Shown one piece after another: positions 36,986-46,794 of a stretch of DNA of 64,000 nucleotides. The stretch lies in contig CAWFLE010000007.1 in assembly GCA_963816545.1 (NCBI GenBank), positions 744,001-808,000 of the forward strand, written 5' to 3'. Numbering within the stretch: the first letter of the stretch is position 1; each line of letters starts with the position of its first letter. The notes beneath the pieces were generated by a model. That model made no database searches, had not been told where the DNA came from, and saw only the letters and a list, made by a program, of their open reading frames with translations. Position numbers and translations under genes: made by a program. Origin of the DNA: Albimonas sp963816545 (GTDB lineage: Bacteria > Pseudomonadota > Alphaproteobacteria > Rhodobacterales > Rhodobacteraceae).

Positions 36986-38788
36986 ATGCGCAATTCCACG
37001 TCCCGCCTCGCCGCCGCGGCGCTCCTGCTCGGGCTCGGGGCGGTCGTCGCTCCCGGCCTCGGCGCGCCGCTCCACGCGGCCTCCATGGACCCGTTCCTGG
37101 AGCAGCAGCAGACCGAGCAGGCGCTGAACCGGGCCATCACCCTCTATTCCGAAGGCAAGTTCGAGGAGGCCGAGCAGGCCACCCGCGCCTTCCTCAGCTT
37201 CTCCCCCACCTCCGCCCGCGCCTATGAGGTTCTGGGCGCCGTCCTCGGCCGCCAGGGCCGGCAGGAGGAGGCGATGGAGGCGCTGAACGAGGCCATCAAG
37301 CTCGACCCCAAGCTCGCGACCGCGCACGTGAACCGGGCCGTCATCCTGATGTCGGACGGCCGCCTGGACGCCGCCCGCCGGGCGCTGGAGGAGGCCGTGG
37401 CGGTCGCGCCGGACCTGGTGCCCGCCCATGAGCGGCTGGGCCGCGTTTACGAGGCGCTCGGCCGTCGCGACGACGCCATCCGCGAGTACGAGCTCGCGAC
37501 CGGCGGCCCCGCAGGCTCGGACCCCGGCATCCGCCTGAACCTTGCCAATCTCTACAACCAGAGGGGCGATTTCGACCGGGCCGTATCGCTCCTGTCGCTG
37601 TGGCAGCGCGACAGGGACGTCGATCCGGCCCTGCAACGGGTCCTCGCCGACGCCTATCTCGGCCAGGGCCGCGCCGACACCGCGGTTCGCCAGTACGAGT
37701 TCGCGCTGGAGATCGCGCCCGATGACCGGATAACCCAGCTCGGCTACGGCGCCTCGCTCCGCGAGGCCCAGCAGCCGGAGAAGGCGATGGAGATATTCCG
37801 CCGCCTCGCGGAGGAGCTGCCCGATTCTCCGATCCCCCAGATCCAGATCGCCGAGACCCAGCTCGTGCAAGGCGACGTCGACGCCGCGAAGGAGACCTTC
37901 CGCAAGGCGATCGAGATGGCCGACTCGCCCGCTCCCATCGAGCAGCGCTATGCGGCGGTGCTCCTCCAGACCGGCGACGCGGACGGGGCGCTCCAGGTCT
38001 TCGAGAAGATGATCGAGCGCGACGGCCGCAACCCTGAGCGGCTCGCCTCTCTCGCCGCCGCGCAGCGCGCCGCGGGCGACGCGGCCGCCGCCACGGAGAC
38101 GCTGGAGGAGGGGGTTCGCGACTATCCCGAAGAGCCCGGCTCCTTCACCCGCCTCGCGCTGTTCCTGAGGGAGCAGGGAGACCTGCGGCAGGCGCTCGAG
38201 GTCGCCGAGGAAGGGCTGGTCAACCACCCCGAGGACCTGAACCTTCTGCGCATCGCCGCAACGCTCGCGCGGGATCTGGACGACTTGGAGAAGGCGGTCC
38301 GCTACGGCGAGCGCATTCTCCAGAAGAACCCCGACAGCCTCGACGACCGGTTCATCTACGCCACGCTGCTGGACAAGGCCGGCATGGACGGGCCCGCGGC
38401 GCAGCTCTACCGGGAGGTTGCGACGAAGCAGCCCAGCAACTGGGCGGCGATGAACAACCTCGCCCTCGTGCTCGCACGCGCGGACAAGGCGCAGGAGGCG
38501 CTGACCTTCGCCCGCCGCGCGCAGCAGCTCCAGCCCGAGAACCCTGCGGTGACTCATACGCTGGCCTACGTCCTCTACAAGGTCGGCTCGCTGGGCGAGG
38601 CGGAGCGGCTGATGGCCGAGGCGGCCGAGGCCCTGCCCGAGGTCGGCGAGATCCGTTTCGACTACGGCCACGTCCTGCTTGCGCGCAGCAGGCGCGCCGA
38701 GGCGAAGGAGCAGTTCGAGAAGGGCCTGGAACTCGACCCCACCAATCCCAAGGCGCCCGCGGTTCGGGATCTTCTGGCCAAGTGGTGA
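36986..38788 (+). CDS. Exported tetratricopeptide-repeat protein
   Basis: A 600-residue protein made almost entirely of TPR helices (about 12-14 repeats, with frequent pairs such as AYEVLGAVLGRQGRQEEAME and AMNNLALVLARADKAQEALT). Residues 1-32 look like a signal peptide (hydrophobic AAAALLLGLGAVVAPGLGA, then APLHAAS), so it should be periplasmic or outer-membrane-attached; no lipobox. TPR proteins are scaffolds, and export suggests a part in envelope assembly or secretion. TPR proteins of the PrsT type accompany exosortase systems, but nothing here ties this one to them. It stands alone with its own promoter region. Confidence 0.88.
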   Translation: MRNSTSRLAAAALLLGLGAVVAPGLGAPLHAASMDPFLEQQQTEQALNRAITLYSEGKFEEAEQATRAFLSFSPTSARAYEVLGAVLGRQGRQEEAMEALNEAIKLDPKLATAHVNRAVILMSDGRLDAARRALEEAVAVAPDLVPAHERLGRVYEALGRRDDAIREYELATGGPAGSDPGIRLNLANLYNQRGDFDRAVSLLSLWQRDRDVDPALQRVLADAYLGQGRADTAVRQYEFALEIAPDDRITQLGYGASLREAQQPEKAMEIFRRLAEELPDSPIPQIQIAETQLVQGDVDAAKETFRKAIEMADSPAPIEQRYAAVLLQTGDADGALQVFEKMIERDGRNPERLASLAAAQRAAGDAAAATETLEEGVRDYPEEPGSFTRLALFLREQGDLRQALEVAEEGLVNHPEDLNLLRIAATLARDLDDLEKAVRYGERILQKNPDSLDDRFIYATLLDKAGMDGPAAQLYREVATKQPSNWAAMNNLALVLARADKAQEALTFARRAQQLQPENPAVTHTLAYVLYKVGSLGEAERLMAEAAEALPEVGEIRFDYGHVLLARSRRAEAKEQFEKGLELDPTNPKAPAVRDLLAKW

Positions 38789-38842
38789 GGCTGCGGGCGC
38801 CCGGCCGTAGATTTCCGGTCGCGCCTGCAAGCCACCGATCTC

Positions 38843-38876
38843 ATGGCTCCGGCATCGGATCCGATGCTGGAGTCAT
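38843..38876. repeat. 34-base hairpin between converging genes
   Basis: An inverted repeat with GCATCGGATCCGATGC, a perfect 16-base palindrome, at its centre, extended by G-T, CTCC/GGAG, G-T and ATG/CAT pairs. It sits between the TPR gene and the end of pyrG. It may be a terminator without a T run or an extragenic palindrome. Confidence 0.6.
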
Positions 38877-38938
38877 GCAACCAGGCAATGACGGGCGCGA
38901 TTTGCGGCCCTGGTCCTGAAGATTGACGGCCGCCCGCC

Positions 38939-40582
38939 TCAGACGAGGCGGGACTGCCGGACCGCCGCCTCCACGAAGGAACGGAACAGGGGGTGCGGGT
39001 CGAACGGCTTGGACTTCAGCTCCGGGTGGAACTGCACGCCGACGAACCAGGGGTGGTCCGGCAGCTCCATGATCTCGGGCAGCCGCCCATCGGGCGAGAG
39101 GCCGGAGAAGCGCAACCCGCAGGCCTCCAGCTTCTCCCGGTACTTGATGTCGACCTCGTAGCGGTGGCGGTGCCGCTCGGAGATCGAGGTTCCGCCGTAG
39201 ATTTCCGCCACCCGGCTCCCGGGCGTCAGAACGGCGTCATAGGCCCCGAGGCGCATGGTGCCGCCCTTGTGGTCGCCGACCTCGCGACGAACGGTGCGGT
39301 TCCCCTCAAGCCATTCCTTCATGTGGAAGATCACCGGCTCGAACCGGGCCGCGCCGGATTCGTGGTCGAACTCCTGGGAGCCGGCGTTCGGGATGTTCGC
39401 GAGGTTCCGCGCCGCCTCGATCACGGCCATCTGCATGCCGAGGCAGATGCCCAGATAGGGAATGTTCCGCTCCCGCGCGAAGCGGGCGGCGTTGATCTTG
39501 CCCTCGGTGCCCCGTTCGCCGAAGCCGCCGGGCACGAGGATGCCGTGGAAGCCCTCCAGATGCGGGCTCGGGTCCGACTTCTCGAAGATTTCCGAGTCGA
39601 GCCACTGCACGTTGACCTTCACGCGATTGGAGATCCCGCCATGGGTCAGCGCCTCGTTGATCGACTTGTAGGCGTCCTCGAGCTGCGTGTACTTGCCGAC
39701 GATGGCGATGCGCACCTGCCCGTCCGGGTCATGGATCGCCTCCGACACCGCGCGCCACTTGCTGAGCTCGGGCTTCGGCGCGGGCGAGATGCGGAAGGCG
39801 TCCAGCACCGCCTGATCCAGACCCTCCTCGTGATAGACCAGCGGCGCGTCGTAGATCGACTTCAGGTCCAGAGCCGCGATCACCCGCTCCGGCCGCACGT
39901 TGCAGAAGAGCGCGAGCTTGTCGCGCTCCTTCTGCGGGATCGGCTGGTCCGCACGGCACACCAGCAAGTCGGGCGCGAGACCGATGGAGCGCAGCTCCTT
40001 CACCGAATGCTGGGTGGGCTTGGTCTTCAACTCTCCGCTCGCGGCAATCCAGGGCAGCAGCGTCAGGTGGACGAAGATGCAGTCCCCCTGCGGCTTCTCC
40101 TGCGAGAACTGGCGGATCGCCTCGAAGAACGGCAGGCCCTCGATATCGCCGACCGTGCCCCCGATCTCGCACAGCATGAAGTCCACCTCATCCTCCCCGG
40201 TGCGGATGAAGTCTTTGATCTCGTTGGTGACGTGGGGGATCACCTGGATGGTCTTGCCCAGGTAGTCGCCCCGCCGCTCCTTCTCCAGCACGTTCGAGTA
40301 GATCCGACCCGAGGAGATGGAATCGGTGCGCCGCGACGGCACCCCGGTGAAGCGTTCGTAGTGGCCGAGGTCGAGGTCGGTCTCCGCCCCGTCGTCGGTC
40401 ACGAACACCTCGCCATGCTCGAACGGGCTCATCGTGCCGGGATCGACGTTCAGGTAGGGGTCGAGCTTGCGGAGCCGGACGGAGAAGCCGCGAGCCTGCA
40501 GCAGCGCACCGAGCGCGGCGGAGGCGAGGCCCTTGCCCAGACTCGAAACAACGCCGCCGGTGATGAAGATGAAGCGCGCCAT
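38939..40582 (-). CDS. pyrG: CTP synthase
   Basis: A 547-residue enzyme making CTP from UTP with glutamine as nitrogen donor. The amidoligase half starts MARFIFITGGVVSSLGKGLA with the P-loop-like GGVVSSLGKG, followed by LDPYLNVDPGTMSPFEHGEV. The class I glutamine amidotransferase half has its nucleophilic Cys in YLGICLGMQMAV and His/Glu in WFVGVQFHPE. Length is standard and the frame unbroken. It is not next to secG here, which is a frequent neighbour in related genomes. Confidence 0.97.
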   Translation of the reverse strand: MARFIFITGGVVSSLGKGLASAALGALLQARGFSVRLRKLDPYLNVDPGTMSPFEHGEVFVTDDGAETDLDLGHYERFTGVPSRRTDSISSGRIYSNVLEKERRGDYLGKTIQVIPHVTNEIKDFIRTGEDEVDFMLCEIGGTVGDIEGLPFFEAIRQFSQEKPQGDCIFVHLTLLPWIAASGELKTKPTQHSVKELRSIGLAPDLLVCRADQPIPQKERDKLALFCNVRPERVIAALDLKSIYDAPLVYHEEGLDQAVLDAFRISPAPKPELSKWRAVSEAIHDPDGQVRIAIVGKYTQLEDAYKSINEALTHGGISNRVKVNVQWLDSEIFEKSDPSPHLEGFHGILVPGGFGERGTEGKINAARFARERNIPYLGICLGMQMAVIEAARNLANIPNAGSQEFDHESGAARFEPVIFHMKEWLEGNRTVRREVGDHKGGTMRLGAYDAVLTPGSRVAEIYGGTSISERHRHRYEVDIKYREKLEACGLRFSGLSPDGRLPEIMELPDHPWFVGVQFHPELKSKPFDPHPLFRSFVEAAVRQSRLV

Positions 40583-40734
40583 TGGGATTCCCGTGTTCGG
40601 ATCGGCGAACGGTGCATCTCGCCCGGACCGCCTGCACGGGGCTCACGAGATACAGGATTTCGTTGCTAACGACAAGCCGGACGCTATCCGATGTGGTTCA
40701 TAGAGCAGCGGCCCCCAGCGCGCCCCTGCTGCGA

Positions 40735-40810
40735 TGGTGGGCGGCGAGAGGCTCGAACTCCCGACATCCTCGGTGTAAACGAGGCGCTCTACCAACTGAG
40801 CTAGCCGCCC
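40735..40810 (-). tRNA. tRNA-Val (UAC)
   Basis: A 76-base cloverleaf on the minus strand with acceptor GGGCGGC pairing with GCCGCCC, D-arm GCTCAGTTGGTAGAGC, anticodon stem CTCGT, anticodon TAC, T-arm GTTCGAGCC and encoded CCA. UAC reads GUA/GUG valine codons. Confidence 0.95.
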
Positions 40811-40892
40811 GAGCCTCGCGGCCGGATGCGCCCGAAAAGGGCCGCCGCATGGATATGCGACGGCCCAAGAATGGTCAACGCTGCGAGGGCGC

Positions 40893-41624
40893 TCAGTCCC
40901 AGTAGGGAGAAATGCTGTCCTCGGAAACCACCGGCAGGTTTTCCAGGTCGGCCTGGGTGTAGCCGGTGTTGTAGGTGCGGTAGCCAGGACCCCAGCCGTA
41001 GCCGTAGCCGTAATACGGCATCGCGTACGGGCCGGAATAGTCGTAGCCCGAGGTGCCGTCCACGACGATGGCCTTGATCGAGCCGTCCTGGCCGATCAGC
41101 ACGTCGTCCACGTAGCCGTAGCGCTCACCACCGCGAAGTGACGCGTAGTCGTTGATCAACTCGGACATCCGCCAAGCGCGGCCCTCGGCGGCCTCGTCGT
41201 CGATATCGTTGAAGACATCGTAATCGTCGATGTTGTCCTCGTTCAGCGGCACGCGGATGGTGTCGTAGCCCTGGATCTCGACCTGATCGAACGGGATCGC
41301 GAAGTGAGTGTCGCCGATATCCCAAAAGCCGCCGGCCTCGATCACCACGGAGCGAACCCGGTCGTCCGCACCCACGACGATGTCCTCGACCTCGCCGATC
41401 TCTTCGCCGTCAACGCCGTAGACGTCGGCCTCTCCGATCAACTCCGAGGCCTCCCACGCGCCGGCGAGCGCATCCTGATCCCAGTCGCCCATCGCCATGG
41501 GCTCGTTCTGGAAGTCGTACTCCCGGTCCATCATGTCCTGCGCCGCAGCCGGCGTGAGAGCGGTGGCACCCATCAGCGCGCCGAGACCGAGAGCGATCGG
41601 GGTGGTGAGAAGCGCATGTTTCAT
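40893..41624 (-). CDS. Exported PRC-barrel domain protein
   Basis: A 243-residue protein with a signal peptide (MKHALLTTPIALGLGALMGA, cleavage near PAAAQ). Two PRC-barrel-like domains follow: ASELIGEADVYGVDGEEIGE (about residues 59-125) and MSELINDYASLRGGERYGYV (about 155-200). The C-terminus is Tyr/Gly-rich (YYGYGYGWGPGYRTYN). PRC barrels bind RNA or protein partners in cytosolic proteins; in exported ones the role is unknown and some are linked to stress tolerance. It stands alone between tRNA-Val and lon. Confidence 0.85.
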   Translation of the reverse strand: MKHALLTTPIALGLGALMGATALTPAAAQDMMDREYDFQNEPMAMGDWDQDALAGAWEASELIGEADVYGVDGEEIGEVEDIVVGADDRVRSVVIEAGGFWDIGDTHFAIPFDQVEIQGYDTIRVPLNEDNIDDYDVFNDIDDEAAEGRAWRMSELINDYASLRGGERYGYVDDVLIGQDGSIKAIVVDGTSGYDYSGPYAMPYYGYGYGWGPGYRTYNTGYTQADLENLPVVSEDSISPYWD

Positions 41625-41763
41625 GTGATTCTCCCTTCTTTTTCCGGGGGCGACGCCGTGCGCCGCTTCACCCTGACAACGGACACGTAGACGGTCCGTT
41701 CCCAGCGGTCCGCCCAGTGGGATGCAGCGCCGTTCAGCGGACCAACTCGCGGGAGCGCAACGA

Positions 41764-41795
41764 AAAGCCGCCGCGAGCGTGCTCGCGGCGGCTTT
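41764..41795 (-). terminator. Terminator of lon, probably bidirectional
   Basis: GCCGCCGCGAGC and GCTCGCGGCGGC form a perfect 12-bp stem, with AAAA on the left and TTT on the right, so on either strand the hairpin is followed by Ts. It lies 25 bases after the lon stop. Confidence 0.85.
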
Positions 41796-41819
41796 GGAAG
41801 CGCTCCGAAGGATGCGCTG

Positions 41820-44232
41820 TCAGTGAGCGCGCTGCTCGGTCGCCGCAGCGGCGGTCTGGGCGCGGGCGGCGGCTTCCGCATCCGCCTCCGACCATTCCGT
41901 CGGCTCCGGCTGGCGCAGGAGGGCCTGCTTGAGCACCTCGGTCACGTTCTCGACCGGGATGATCTCCATCCCCGACTTCACGTTGTCCGGGATGTCCGGC
42001 AGATCCTTCACGTTGTCCTTCGGGATCAGCACCGTCTTGATGCCGCCCCGCAGCGCGGCCAGCAGCTTCTCCTTCAGCCCCCCGATGGGCAGCACGTTGC
42101 CCCTCAGCGTGACCTCGCCGGTCATGGCGACGTCCTTTCGGACCGGAATCTGCGTCAGCACCGAAACGATGGAGGTCACCATCGCGATGCCGGCCGAGGG
42201 GCCGTCCTTCGGGGTCGCGCCCTCCGGCACGTGGACATGGATATCGATCTTCTCGAACTCCGGCGGCTTGATGCCGAGGCTGACGGACTTGGACCGCACG
42301 TAGGACGAGGCCGCGTCGATCGACTCCTTCATCACGTCGCCCAAGGTGCCGGTGGTCTTCATCCGGCCCTTGCCCGGCAGGCGCAGGGCTTCGATGGACA
42401 GCAGGTCGCCCCCAACCTCGGTCCAGGCGAGGCCGGTGGTGACGCCCACCTGGTCCGTCTCCTCCGCCAAGCCGAATTTGAAGCGCGGCACGCCGAGATG
42501 GTCGTGGATCTTCTCGACATCCACGTGAACGGACTTGGTCCCGTTCTTGACGATCTCGGTAATCGCCTTGCGGCAGGACTTCGCCAGCTCCCGCTCCAGG
42601 TTCCGCACCCCCGCCTCGCGCGTGTAGCGGCGGATGATCTCAAGGATCGCCGCATCCTCGATCTCGTATTCGCCCTTCTTCAGGCCATGCCCCTCAAGCT
42701 GCTTGGGCAGCAGGTGACGCTTGGCGATCTCGAGCTTCTCGTCCTCGGTATAGCCGGAGATGGAGATGATCTCCATCCGGTCCAGCAGCGGCCGGGGCAT
42801 GTTGTAGGTGTTGGCCGTGGTCAGGAACAGAACGTTCGAGAGGTCGTACTCGACCTCCAGATAGTGGTCCGAGAAGGTGGCATTCTGCTCGGGATCCAGC
42901 ACCTCCAGCATCGCGGAGGCCGGGTCGCCGCGGAAGTCCTGGCCCATCTTGTCGATCTCGTCGAGCAGGATGAGCGGGTTCACGGTCTTGGCCTTCTTCA
43001 TCGACTGGATGATCTTTCCGGGCATCGAGCCGATATAGGTCCGCCGGTGGCCGCGGATCTCCGCCTCGTCCCGGACGCCGCCGAGCGAGATGCGGATGAA
43101 CTCGCGGTTGGTGGCCTTGGCGACCGACTTGCCGAGCGAGGTCTTGCCGACGCCCGGAGGGCCGACGAGGCACAGGATCGGGCCCTTCAGCTTCGCGCTG
43201 CGCTGCTGGACGGCGAGGAACTCGACGATCCGCTCCTTGACCTTCTCCAGACCGAAATGATCGTCGTCGAGGATCTTCTCGCGCGTTGATCAGATCCTTC
43301 TTCACGCGGGACTTCTTGCCCCACGGGATCGACAGCATCCAGTCAAGATAGTTGCGCACCACGGTGGATTCCGCCGACATCGGGGCCATGGAGCGAAGCT
43401 TCTTCAGCTCCGCCATCGCCTTGTCATGGGCCTCCTTCGAGAGCTTGGTCGCCTCGATCCGGTCCTCGTACTCGCCGATCTCGTCGCGACCGTCCTCGCC
43501 CTCTCCGAGCTCGCGCTGGATCGCCTTCATCTGCTCGTTGAGGTAGTACTCGCGCTGGGTCTTCTCCATCTGGGTCTTGACCCGGGACTTGATCTTCTTC
43601 TCGACCTTGAGAACCGAGATCTCGCCCTGGATCAGCCCGTAGATCCGCTCCAGCCGCTGCTCGATGGACGGCATCTCCAGCAGCGCCTGCTTGTCGGAGA
43701 GCTTGATGGAGAGATGGCCGGCGATGGTGTCCGCGAGGCGCGCCGGGTCCTCGACCTCGGCGATGGAGCCGAGCGCCTCGTCCGGCACGGTCTTGTTGAG
43801 CTTGACGTACTTCTCGAACTCGTCGGAGAGGGATCGCGTCAGCGCCTCGACGGCGGCGGGATCGCCATGCTCGTCGGTCAGGCGCTCGGCCTCGGCCTCG
43901 AAAAAGGGCTCGGTGGTCTTGAAGTCTTGAATGCGGACGCGGGCCTGCCCCTCCACCAGAACCTTCACGGTGCCGTCGGGCAGCTTCAGAAGCTGGAGGA
44001 CGTTGGCGATCACGCCCACGCGGTAGATGTCGTCCTCGTCGGGATCGTCCTCGCCGGCGTCGGTCTGGGAGGCGAGCAGAATCTGCTTGTCGGTCCGCAT
44101 CACCTCCTCGAGCGCGCGGACGGACTTCTCGCGGCCCACGAACAGGGGGACGATCATGTGGGGGAACACGACGATGTCCCGCAGGGGCAGCACGGGAAGC
44201 GTGACGCGGCTGCTCGACTGGGTCTCGGTCAT
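41820..44232 (-). CDS. lon: ATP-dependent Lon protease, one frameshift
   Basis: A cytosolic ATP-dependent serine protease that degrades misfolded and regulatory proteins. The N-terminal substrate-binding domain (LPVLPLRDIVVFPHMIVPLF) is followed by a coiled region, the AAA+ module with the Walker A GPPGVGKTSLGKS, ILLDEIDKM, and the protease domain with the catalytic Ser in PKDGPSAGIA and Lys in GGLKEKLLAALRGG. The frame breaks once near 43282: removing an inserted C turns NARED into NAEKILDDDHFGLEK. The repaired protein is about 803 residues, normal length. Lon is rarely broken, so this is most likely a sequence error. It lies downstream of clpX. Confidence 0.9.
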
Positions 44233-44448
44233 GATTGTTCCTTTTCGGCGGAACGTCGGGCCCCGACATGCGGCGGCGGTAACGTTCCCTTAATCCGGAG
44301 AAGCGCCTGAGATCGCGGAGCTTCGCCTACCCAGATGGGCCTTGCTGTCGGGCCGTTCAAGGAGAGCGCAGGGGCGCCTTCAGGCGCAGGCCGCGCGAGC
44401 GGCCAAGAACGGCGCGGGGGCGTCAGGCCCACCGCGCCGCCGTCTGGT

Positions 44449-45720
44449 TCAGGAGGCCGAAGCGTTGGCGTGCTCGCTGCGTTTGTCGGCATAGATCAGC
44501 AGCGGCTTCGCCTTGCCCTCGACCACGTCGTCATTGACCACGACCTCTTCCACGCCTTCGGAGCCGGGCAGGTCGAACATGGTGTCGAGCAGCACGTTCT
44601 CGAGGATGGACCGTAGCCCGCGGGCGCCCGTCTTGCGCTCGATGGCCTTGAGCGCGATTGACGAGAGCGCGTCATCGGTGAAGGTGAGCTTCACGTCCTC
44701 CATCTCGAACAGGCGCTGGTACTGCTTGACCAGCGCGTTCTTCGGCTCCGAGAGGATCTGGACCAGCGCGGGCTCGTCCAGGTCCTTCAGCGTCGCGATC
44801 ACCGGCAGACGGCCGACGAACTCGGGGATCAGGCCGAACTTCAGCAGATCCTCGGGCTCGAGGTCCATGAGCACATCGCCCACGCGCCGGTCATCCTCCG
44901 AGCGCACGGCGGCGCCGAAACCGATGGCCGAGCCCTTGCCGCGCTGGTTGATGATCCGGTCCAGCCCCGCGAAGGCGCCGCCGCAGATGAACAGGATGTT
45001 CGTCGTGTCCACCTGCAGGAATTCCTGCTGGGGATGCTTGCGCCCGCCCTGCGGCGGCACCGAGGCCACGGTGCCTTCCATGATCTTCAGCAGAGCCTGC
45101 TGCACGCCCTCGCCCGACACGTCCCGGGTTATGGACGGATTGTCGGACTTGCGGCTGATCTTGTCGACCTCGTCGATGTAGACGATGCCGCGCTGCGCCC
45201 GCTCCACGTTGTAATCGGCGGACTGGAGAAGCTTGAGGATGATGTTCTCCACATCCTCGCCCACGTAGCCCGCCTCGGTCAGCGTGGTCGCGTCCGCCAT
45301 GGTGAACGGCACGTCGAGGATGCGCGCCAGCGTCTGCGCCAGCAGCGTCTTGCCGCAGCCCGTAGGGCCGATCAGCAGGATGTTGGACTTCGCCAGCTCC
45401 ACGTCCTGCTGCTTGGCGGCGTGGTTGAGGCGCTTGTAGTGGTTGTGCACGGCCACGGAGAGCACGCGCTTGGCGACCTCCTGCCCGATCACGTAATCGT
45501 CAAGAACCTGGCATATCTCCTGCGGCGTGGGCACGCCGTCGGCCGACTTCACCATCGAGGTCTTGGTTTCCTCGCGGATGATGTCCATGCACAGTTCGAC
45601 GCACTCGTCGCAGATGAAAACGGTAGGACCGGCGATGAGTTTGCGCACCTCATGCTGGCTCTTTCCGCAGAAGGAGCAGTAGAGGGTGTTCTTCGAGTCC
45701 TGTCCGGTCGGCTTCGTCAT
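44449..45720 (-). CDS. clpX: ATP-dependent Clp protease ATP-binding subunit ClpX
   Basis: A 423-residue AAA+ unfoldase feeding ClpP. The N-terminal zinc finger uses Cys15, Cys18, Cys37 and Cys40. Walker A is GPTGCGKT, the pore loop GYVGEDVE, Walker B YIDEVDKIS, and the IGF-loop region that docks to ClpP reads AIGFGAAV. I chose the ATG at 45720, the conserved ClpX start; the frame is open further upstream. It follows clpP by about 190 bases on the minus strand. Confidence 0.97.
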   Translation of the reverse strand: MTKPTGQDSKNTLYCSFCGKSQHEVRKLIAGPTVFICDECVELCMDIIREETKTSMVKSADGVPTPQEICQVLDDYVIGQEVAKRVLSVAVHNHYKRLNHAAKQQDVELAKSNILLIGPTGCGKTLLAQTLARILDVPFTMADATTLTEAGYVGEDVENIILKLLQSADYNVERAQRGIVYIDEVDKISRKSDNPSITRDVSGEGVQQALLKIMEGTVASVPPQGGRKHPQQEFLQVDTTNILFICGGAFAGLDRIINQRGKGSAIGFGAAVRSEDDRRVGDVLMDLEPEDLLKFGLIPEFVGRLPVIATLKDLDEPALVQILSEPKNALVKQYQRLFEMEDVKLTFTDDALSSIALKAIERKTGARGLRSILENVLLDTMFDLPGSEGVEEVVVNDDVVEGKAKPLLIYADKRSEHANASAS

Positions 45721-45910
45721 GTAACACTCCCGCCCGCGGCCTGGCCGCTCGGCTACCCTGGGGCGCCGCCCGTTAATGGAACGTGCCCGCGGCGGCGTCG
45801 AATCCCGGCGTCGGGTCCATTCCTGCATGTCGTCGCGGCGGGCGCAAGGCCGGATGGCCGGCGCCCCCCGCGGGGTCGAGGCTCCGGGCGCGGGGCCCGG
45901 AACCCGGTCG

Positions 45911-46543
45911 TCAGGCGGAGGGCGCTGCCGCCTCCTCGCGCTGCGAGACGATGGAGTCGATCAGACCCCACTCCTTCGCGCGCTCCGCCGTCATGAAATT
46001 GTCGCGTTCGAGCGCGGCTTCCACCGTCTCGTAATCCTGGCCCGTATGGTGGACGTAGATCTCGTTCAGGCGACGCTTCAGCGCCTCCGTCTCCCGGGCG
46101 TGGATCAGGATGTCGGTGGCCTGCCCCTGGTATCCGCCGGAGGGCTGGTGGACCATGATCCGCGAATTCGGCAGCGACAGCCGCATGTCCTTCGCGCCCG
46201 CCGTCAGCAGAAGCGAGCCCATGGAGGCCGCCTGCCCGACGCAGAGCGTCGACACCTTCGGGCGGATGTACTGCATGGTGTCGTAGATCGAGAGGCCGGA
46301 CGTCACCACTCCCCCGGGGGAGTTGATGTACATCGCGATCTCCTTCTTCGGGTTCTCCGCCTCGAGGAACAGGAGCTGCGCCACGATCAGCGTCGCCATG
46401 CCGTCATGCACGGGGCCGGAGACGAAGATGATCCGCTCCTTCAGGAGGCGCGAGAAGATGTCGTAGGCGCGCTCGCCCCGCGCGGTCTGCTCGACCACCA
46501 TGGGCACGAGGTTGTTCATGTAGTGCTCGACGGGATCGTGCAT
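45911..46543 (-). CDS. clpP: ATP-dependent Clp protease proteolytic subunit
   Basis: A 210-residue serine protease forming a double heptamer. Catalytic Ser107 lies in GQAASMGS, His132 in IMVHQPSGGYQG, and the Asp in the RDNFM segment. The start is the ATG at 46543 (MHDPVEHYMNNLVPMVVEQT), matching the usual short N-terminus before the propeptide-like region; a longer frame begins at 46594. The order clpP-clpX, with tig nearby, is the common bacterial arrangement, here with a membrane protein gene inserted between tig and clpP on the other strand. Confidence 0.96.
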   Translation of the reverse strand: MHDPVEHYMNNLVPMVVEQTARGERAYDIFSRLLKERIIFVSGPVHDGMATLIVAQLLFLEAENPKKEIAMYINSPGGVVTSGLSIYDTMQYIRPKVSTLCVGQAASMGSLLLTAGAKDMRLSLPNSRIMVHQPSGGYQGQATDILIHARETEALKRRLNEIYVHHTGQDYETVEAALERDNFMTAERAKEWGLIDSIVSQREEAAAPSA

Positions 46544-46794
46544 GGGGATCGCCTTCTCGTCTCGTCGCCCGCGGCCGGGGGCGCTGTTCGGCATCTGGTT
46601 CGCCTGAAGTCCTATGCGCTCGGCAGGGGGGCTTCAAGGGCGGGCCGGAAGAGCCCCTCGCCGGTGTGGCGCCGCAAAGGTTGAAGAGAGGTTAACGCCG
46701 CGGCCTCCGCGACGGGGTGTCCGACGGCAGGAACGGGTCCGCGCCGCGGGGGGTTGGTTCGCCAGGGGGGCGACGTCAACACAGGGAGAGCGAT

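Noticed and set aside
36986..38788. Assigning the TPR protein as PrsT of an exosortase system
   Set aside because: No exosortase or polysaccharide genes are adjacent; TPR repeats alone do not support it.
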